From NCBI GenBank assembly GCA_002551355.1, contig NTHE01000011.1, positions 62,001 to 126,000 of the forward strand: a stretch of 64,000 nt of DNA, written 5' to 3'. The notes beneath the pieces are model-generated. The model was not told the DNA's origin. It saw only the letters and a list, made by a program, of their open reading frames with translations, and searched no databases. Both the position numbers and the translations under genes were made by a program. Positions 61,341 to 64,000 of the stretch are shown in pieces (position 1 is the first letter of the stretch; each line of letters starts with the position of its first letter). This stretch comes from Streptomyces sp. man185 (GTDB lineage: Bacteria; Actinomycetota; Actinomycetes; Streptomycetales; Streptomycetaceae).

Positions 61341-61631
61341 ATGGCCTACGAGATTCCGGTGACGCAAGCACGGGCGGAGCTCGCCGAACTGATCAACCGC
61401 GTCGTCTACGGCGGTGAACGCGTCGTGGTGACACGGCACGGCAAACCGCTCATCGCGCTGGTCTCCGCCGCTGACCTGCAACAACTTGAAGCGGAGGAGG
61501 CTGCCGCCGAGGAGCAGGTGATCAGTTCGGTCTCCTCGATCGGCTCCGCGCCATCCGCTCAGGGTGAACGGCGCAGGTTCGGCATCGCCGCCGAACACCG
61601 CCCCTACGACGGCGACGGCCGGGACGCCTGA
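61341..61631 (+). CDS. Phd/YefM-type antitoxin, orphan
   Basis: 96 aa. MAYEIPVTQARAELAELINRVVYGGERVVVTRHGKPLIALVSAADL is the complete YefM/Phd DNA-binding domain, followed by an acidic/disordered C-terminus without a following toxin gene. It is divergent from the ClpP-like gene and could regulate it. It is followed by a strong terminator. Confidence 0.88.
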   Translation: MAYEIPVTQARAELAELINRVVYGGERVVVTRHGKPLIALVSAADLQQLEAEEAAAEEQVISSVSSIGSAPSAQGERRRFGIAAEHRPYDGDGRDA

Positions 61632-61657
61632 CGCCCCGACCGGCCCGCGACAGCACA

Positions 61658-61695
61658 GAGCCGGGCGCCCCTCACGGAGGAGGGGCGCCCGGCTC
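61658..61695. terminator. Strong bidirectional terminator
   Basis: A perfect 16-bp stem (GAGCCGGGCGCCCCTC / GAGGGGCGCCCGGCTC) with loop ACGGAG, between convergent genes. Confidence 0.88.
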
Positions 61696-61742
61696 GACCC
61701 GTACGTCATGGAGCGCCCGGTTCGGCTCGCGCGCCTCCGTGC

Positions 61743-62729
61743 TCAGCCGGCCAGGGCCGGCCCCCGGGCGGGCTCGCCCGGCTCGGTAGCCGGTGCCGGT
61801 GCGCGGCGGGCGAGCAGCACCGCCGCCAGTCCGAGCGCCGACCACAGCGAAAGCGTCAGTACGGCCCCGCCCGCCGCGCTCCCGTCGAAGAAGGCGACCG
61901 AGCGGAGCAGGGAACCGCCCGCGCCCGGCGGGAGCCACTGGCCGATCGCCCCGACGGGCTCGGGCAGCAGCTGCGGTGCGCTGGTGACGCCGGAGAAGGA
62001 ATTGCCCAGCAGGACCATCAGCAGCGCGCCGAGCCCTATGCCGCGCGGACCGAACAGGGCGGCGAGTCCCGCCACCGCCGAACCGATGGCCAGCACGGTG
62101 AGCGCGAGCACGCCCGCCTCCGTCCACCAGTCGCCCGTGACCACGCCGAGCCAGCTGTGCGCGACGGCCGTGGCGGCGAGCCCCACCAGCACGGCCGACC
62201 CGACGAGGGTCAACGCGGCCCGCGCCCCGCGCAGCCCCGTCAGGGTGACGACGGCTCCGGCCGCCATGCCGGCCAGGGCCAGCGGCAGGACGCTCGCGCC
62301 GAGCGCGCTGCCGCGGGGGTCCCCGGGCGGCGCGGCCACCACGTCGGTGACCTCGACCGGCGTGTCCTTCGGAACGGACGCGGTCACGGCCTCGCGCAGC
62401 AGCAGGGAGACGACGGGGCTCGCCGCCGACGCGGTGAGCAGGTGCGGCCCCTGCGGGGTGGCGACGACCGCTCCGTATACGACCCGGTCCTCGATCGCGG
62501 TGCGGGCGGCGGTCTCGTCGTCGTAGCGGTGCACCTCGAAGGCGCCGTCGCGCTGCTCGAACCGCTGCTCCAGCTGCTCGGCGGCCGGCCCCGCGCCCGC
62601 CACTCCGACCGGGAGGTCGCGCGGCGCGATCCGGGCGGCGGGCCAGGCGAAGGCCCAGAGGGCGAGAGTCACCATCAGAGGGACCAGCAGGATCACCGCC
62701 GCCGCGCGGCGATGGGGTGCGGTGGACAT
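61743..62729 (-). CDS. YhgE/Pip-like membrane protein (DUF3533 type)
   Basis: 328 aa. One N-terminal TM helix (AAAVILLVPLMVTLALWAFAW), an extracytoplasmic domain (PVGVAGAGPAAEQLEQRFEQ, residues 35-120) and five more TM helices at the C-terminus. It is related to ABC-2/YhgE export proteins without an ATPase. Divergent from a TetR repressor with paired 20-bp repeats, so it is probably drug-induced. Confidence 0.85.
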   Translation of the reverse strand: MSTAPHRRAAAVILLVPLMVTLALWAFAWPAARIAPRDLPVGVAGAGPAAEQLEQRFEQRDGAFEVHRYDDETAARTAIEDRVVYGAVVATPQGPHLLTASAASPVVSLLLREAVTASVPKDTPVEVTDVVAAPPGDPRGSALGASVLPLALAGMAAGAVVTLTGLRGARAALTLVGSAVLVGLAATAVAHSWLGVVTGDWWTEAGVLALTVLAIGSAVAGLAALFGPRGIGLGALLMVLLGNSFSGVTSAPQLLPEPVGAIGQWLPPGAGGSLLRSVAFFDGSAAGGAVLTLSLWSALGLAAVLLARRAPAPATEPGEPARGPALAG

Positions 62730-62777
62730 GAGGGGCCTCGATTCGTGGGGCGTCGGCCGCGCAGGGGAGCGGCAAAA

Positions 62778-62797
62778 AAGAAGGATCGTTCGTTTTA
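62778..62797. promoter_or_regulatory. TetR operator copy 1
   Basis: AAGAAGGATCGTTCGTTTTA, 19 of 20 identical to copy 2 at 62837; lies 49 nt before the YhgE-like gene start. Confidence 0.7.
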
Positions 62798-62831
62798 CGG
62801 CGTGTCCCCACTGTCGGCACGCCACGCCCGA

Positions 62832-62860
62832 TTGTCAAGAAGGAACGTTCGTTTTAGATT
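62832..62860 (+). promoter_or_regulatory. tetR promoter, leaderless
   Basis: TTGTCA (62832-62837) and TAGATT (62855-62860), 17 bp apart; the -10 ends 6 nt before ATG 62867. Confidence 0.7.
62837..62856. promoter_or_regulatory. TetR operator copy 2
   Basis: AAGAAGGAACGTTCGTTTTA fills the -35/-10 spacer. It contains the palindrome GAACGTTC at its centre. Confidence 0.75.
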
Positions 62861-62866
62861 GAGGCC

Positions 62867-63487
62867 ATGGCTCGCGTATCCCAGGAACACCTCGACGCCC
62901 GCCGCCGTCAGATCCTCGACGGTGCGGCGCGCTGCTTCGCCCGCAACGGATTCCACGGCACGTCCATGCAGGACGTCCTCAAGGAGGTGGGCCTGTCCGC
63001 CGGAGCGGTCTACCGCTACTTCCCCGGCAAGGAGGACATCATCGCGGCCATCACCGAGGAGACCTTCGGTGTCATTCGCGGCGCCTTCGAGGAGGCCTCC
63101 CGCATGACGCCGCCGCCCACCCCGGACGCGCTGCTCGGCCGGGTGCTCGGCGGGGTGCTCGCGGGGCAGGTGCACGGGCTGGAGCGCCGTACCTTCGCCG
63201 CGCTCGTGGTCCAGCTCTGGTCCGAGACCCTGCGCGACGAACGGCTCGCCGCACTCCTCGACGACGGTTACGCCACCATGCGCGTCGCCTGGGCGAAGCT
63301 CGTCGAGGCCTACCGCTCCGCCGGGATCCTGAGGAGTGACGTGCCCGGTGACGACGTGGCGCGCACGATGATCGCGACGGCGCAGGGTTTCATCGTGCAG
63401 GAGGCGCTCTTCGGGGACGTACGCCCCGAGGTCCTGGAGAACGGGTTGTGCGGTCTGATGTCCATCACCCCGCAAAAGAACAGTTAA
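62867..63487 (+). CDS. TetR family repressor
   Basis: 206 aa. HTH region RRQILDGAARCFARNGFHGTSMQDVLKEVGLSAGAVYRYFPGKEDI (13-58) and a ligand-binding C-domain (HGLERRTFAALVVQLWSETLRD). Operator copies lie over its own promoter and upstream of the divergent YhgE-like gene, so autoregulation and control of that gene are likely. The start is an ATG at the end of a leaderless promoter. Confidence 0.93.
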   Translation: MARVSQEHLDARRRQILDGAARCFARNGFHGTSMQDVLKEVGLSAGAVYRYFPGKEDIIAAITEETFGVIRGAFEEASRMTPPPTPDALLGRVLGGVLAGQVHGLERRTFAALVVQLWSETLRDERLAALLDDGYATMRVAWAKLVEAYRSAGILRSDVPGDDVARTMIATAQGFIVQEALFGDVRPEVLENGLCGLMSITPQKNS

Positions 63488-63540
63488 CGCAACGGAAAAA
63501 CTTCCGCCCTAACGTGCAATGCCTGGTCGCGGGACCGCGA

Positions 63541-63569
63541 TCCCCGTTCAACGAGTTGTTGAACGGGGA
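63541..63569. terminator. Terminator after tetR
   Basis: A perfect 12-bp stem (TCCCCGTTCAAC / GTTGAACGGGGA), loop GAGTT. Confidence 0.8.
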
Positions 63570-63624
63570 TAGGGTCCCGCTGCGTCCGGAGCCGGAGCCG
63601 GACGGAAGACGATGAGGTGGAAGC

Positions 63625-63927
<303 letters not shown>

Positions 63928-63940
63928 CGGGGGAGTGCCG

Positions 63941-64000
63941 ATGATTCCCGGAGAGATCCTGTACGGGGACGGGGACATCCCCTTCAACGTGGGACGGGCG
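63941..64000 (+). CDS. ureB: Urease subunit beta, N-terminal fragment (cut by window edge)
   Basis: The first 20 codons, MIPGEILYGDGDIPFN..., are the conserved UreB N-terminus. A GGGGGAG ribosome site lies 5 nt before the ATG. The rest of the urease operon lies beyond the window. Confidence 0.9.
   Translation, partial: MIPGEILYGDGDIPFNVGRA

Overview
The window is chromosomal DNA from a very GC-rich actinomycete, almost certainly a Streptomyces or close relative. The evidence is the strong G/C bias at third codon positions, frequent GTG starts with GTGA/ATGA stop-start overlaps, a third-type EF-Tu gene, paired XRE/DUF397 regulator genes, a c-di-AMP (ydaO-type) leader in front of an NlpC/P60 wall hydrolase, and many genes that appear to be leaderless. 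I see no insertion sequence, prophage, CRISPR array, rRNA or tRNA.

Layout, left to right. 1-2 kb: a minus-strand operon (methyltransferase, cysteine-synthase-like PLP enzyme, ATP-grasp ligase cut by the window edge) that looks like a small amino-acid-tailoring or ligation pathway. 2.4-6.6 kb: an unusual single-chain assimilatory nitrate reductase fused to a flavodoxin/FAD/NADPH reductase. 6.6-19 kb: housekeeping and accessory genes (P-loop kinase, undecaprenyl-diphosphatase, TVP38 membrane protein, AlkD-like repair protein, tuf3, two hexapeptide-repeat proteins, XRE-cupin regulator, YbaK-type deacylase, AAC(3)-like acetyltransferase, CoA-binding protein, IMPACT protein). 19-23.4 kb: sbcD-sbcC, preceded by a 10-codon upstream ORF. 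23.4-29 kb: two Lrp/AsnC regulators, each divergent from a sulfur-related gene (a rhodanese; a Cys/Met-metabolism PLP enzyme), plus an ATP-grasp protein and a DUF885 peptidase-like protein.

29-45 kb: a TM-ACT-GNAT fusion, a SWIM zinc-finger protein overlapping the start of a 916-aa helical protein of unknown function, PhoD phosphatase, MocR regulator divergent from an EamA exporter, hydrolase divergent from an ECF41-type sigma factor, a HutC-type GntR regulator with a DasR-like palindrome on its promoter, a ROK repressor lacking the zinc motif, Mug glycosylase and purB. 45-50 kb: SGNH hydrolase, two CNNM/CBS membrane proteins, an LLM-oxidoreductase remnant and a small toxin-antitoxin pair.

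50-64 kb: biotin genes (bioB-bioA-bioD divergent from bioF), an XRE/DUF397/ATPase regulatory set, LysR divergent from LysE, the c-di-AMP-controlled NlpC/P60 gene, a ClpP paralogue whose catalytic His is Gln, an orphan YefM-type antitoxin, a YhgE-like membrane protein divergent from a TetR regulator with duplicated operators, and the start of a urease operon (ureA, ureB).

The strongest novelty leads are the degenerate ClpP with its small partner gene, the truncated PLP/ATP-grasp/methyltransferase operon, the SWIM/helical-protein pair, the degenerate Doc-like toxin pair, and a recurring TAnnnT element 6-7 nt before start codons, which points to widespread leaderless transcription.
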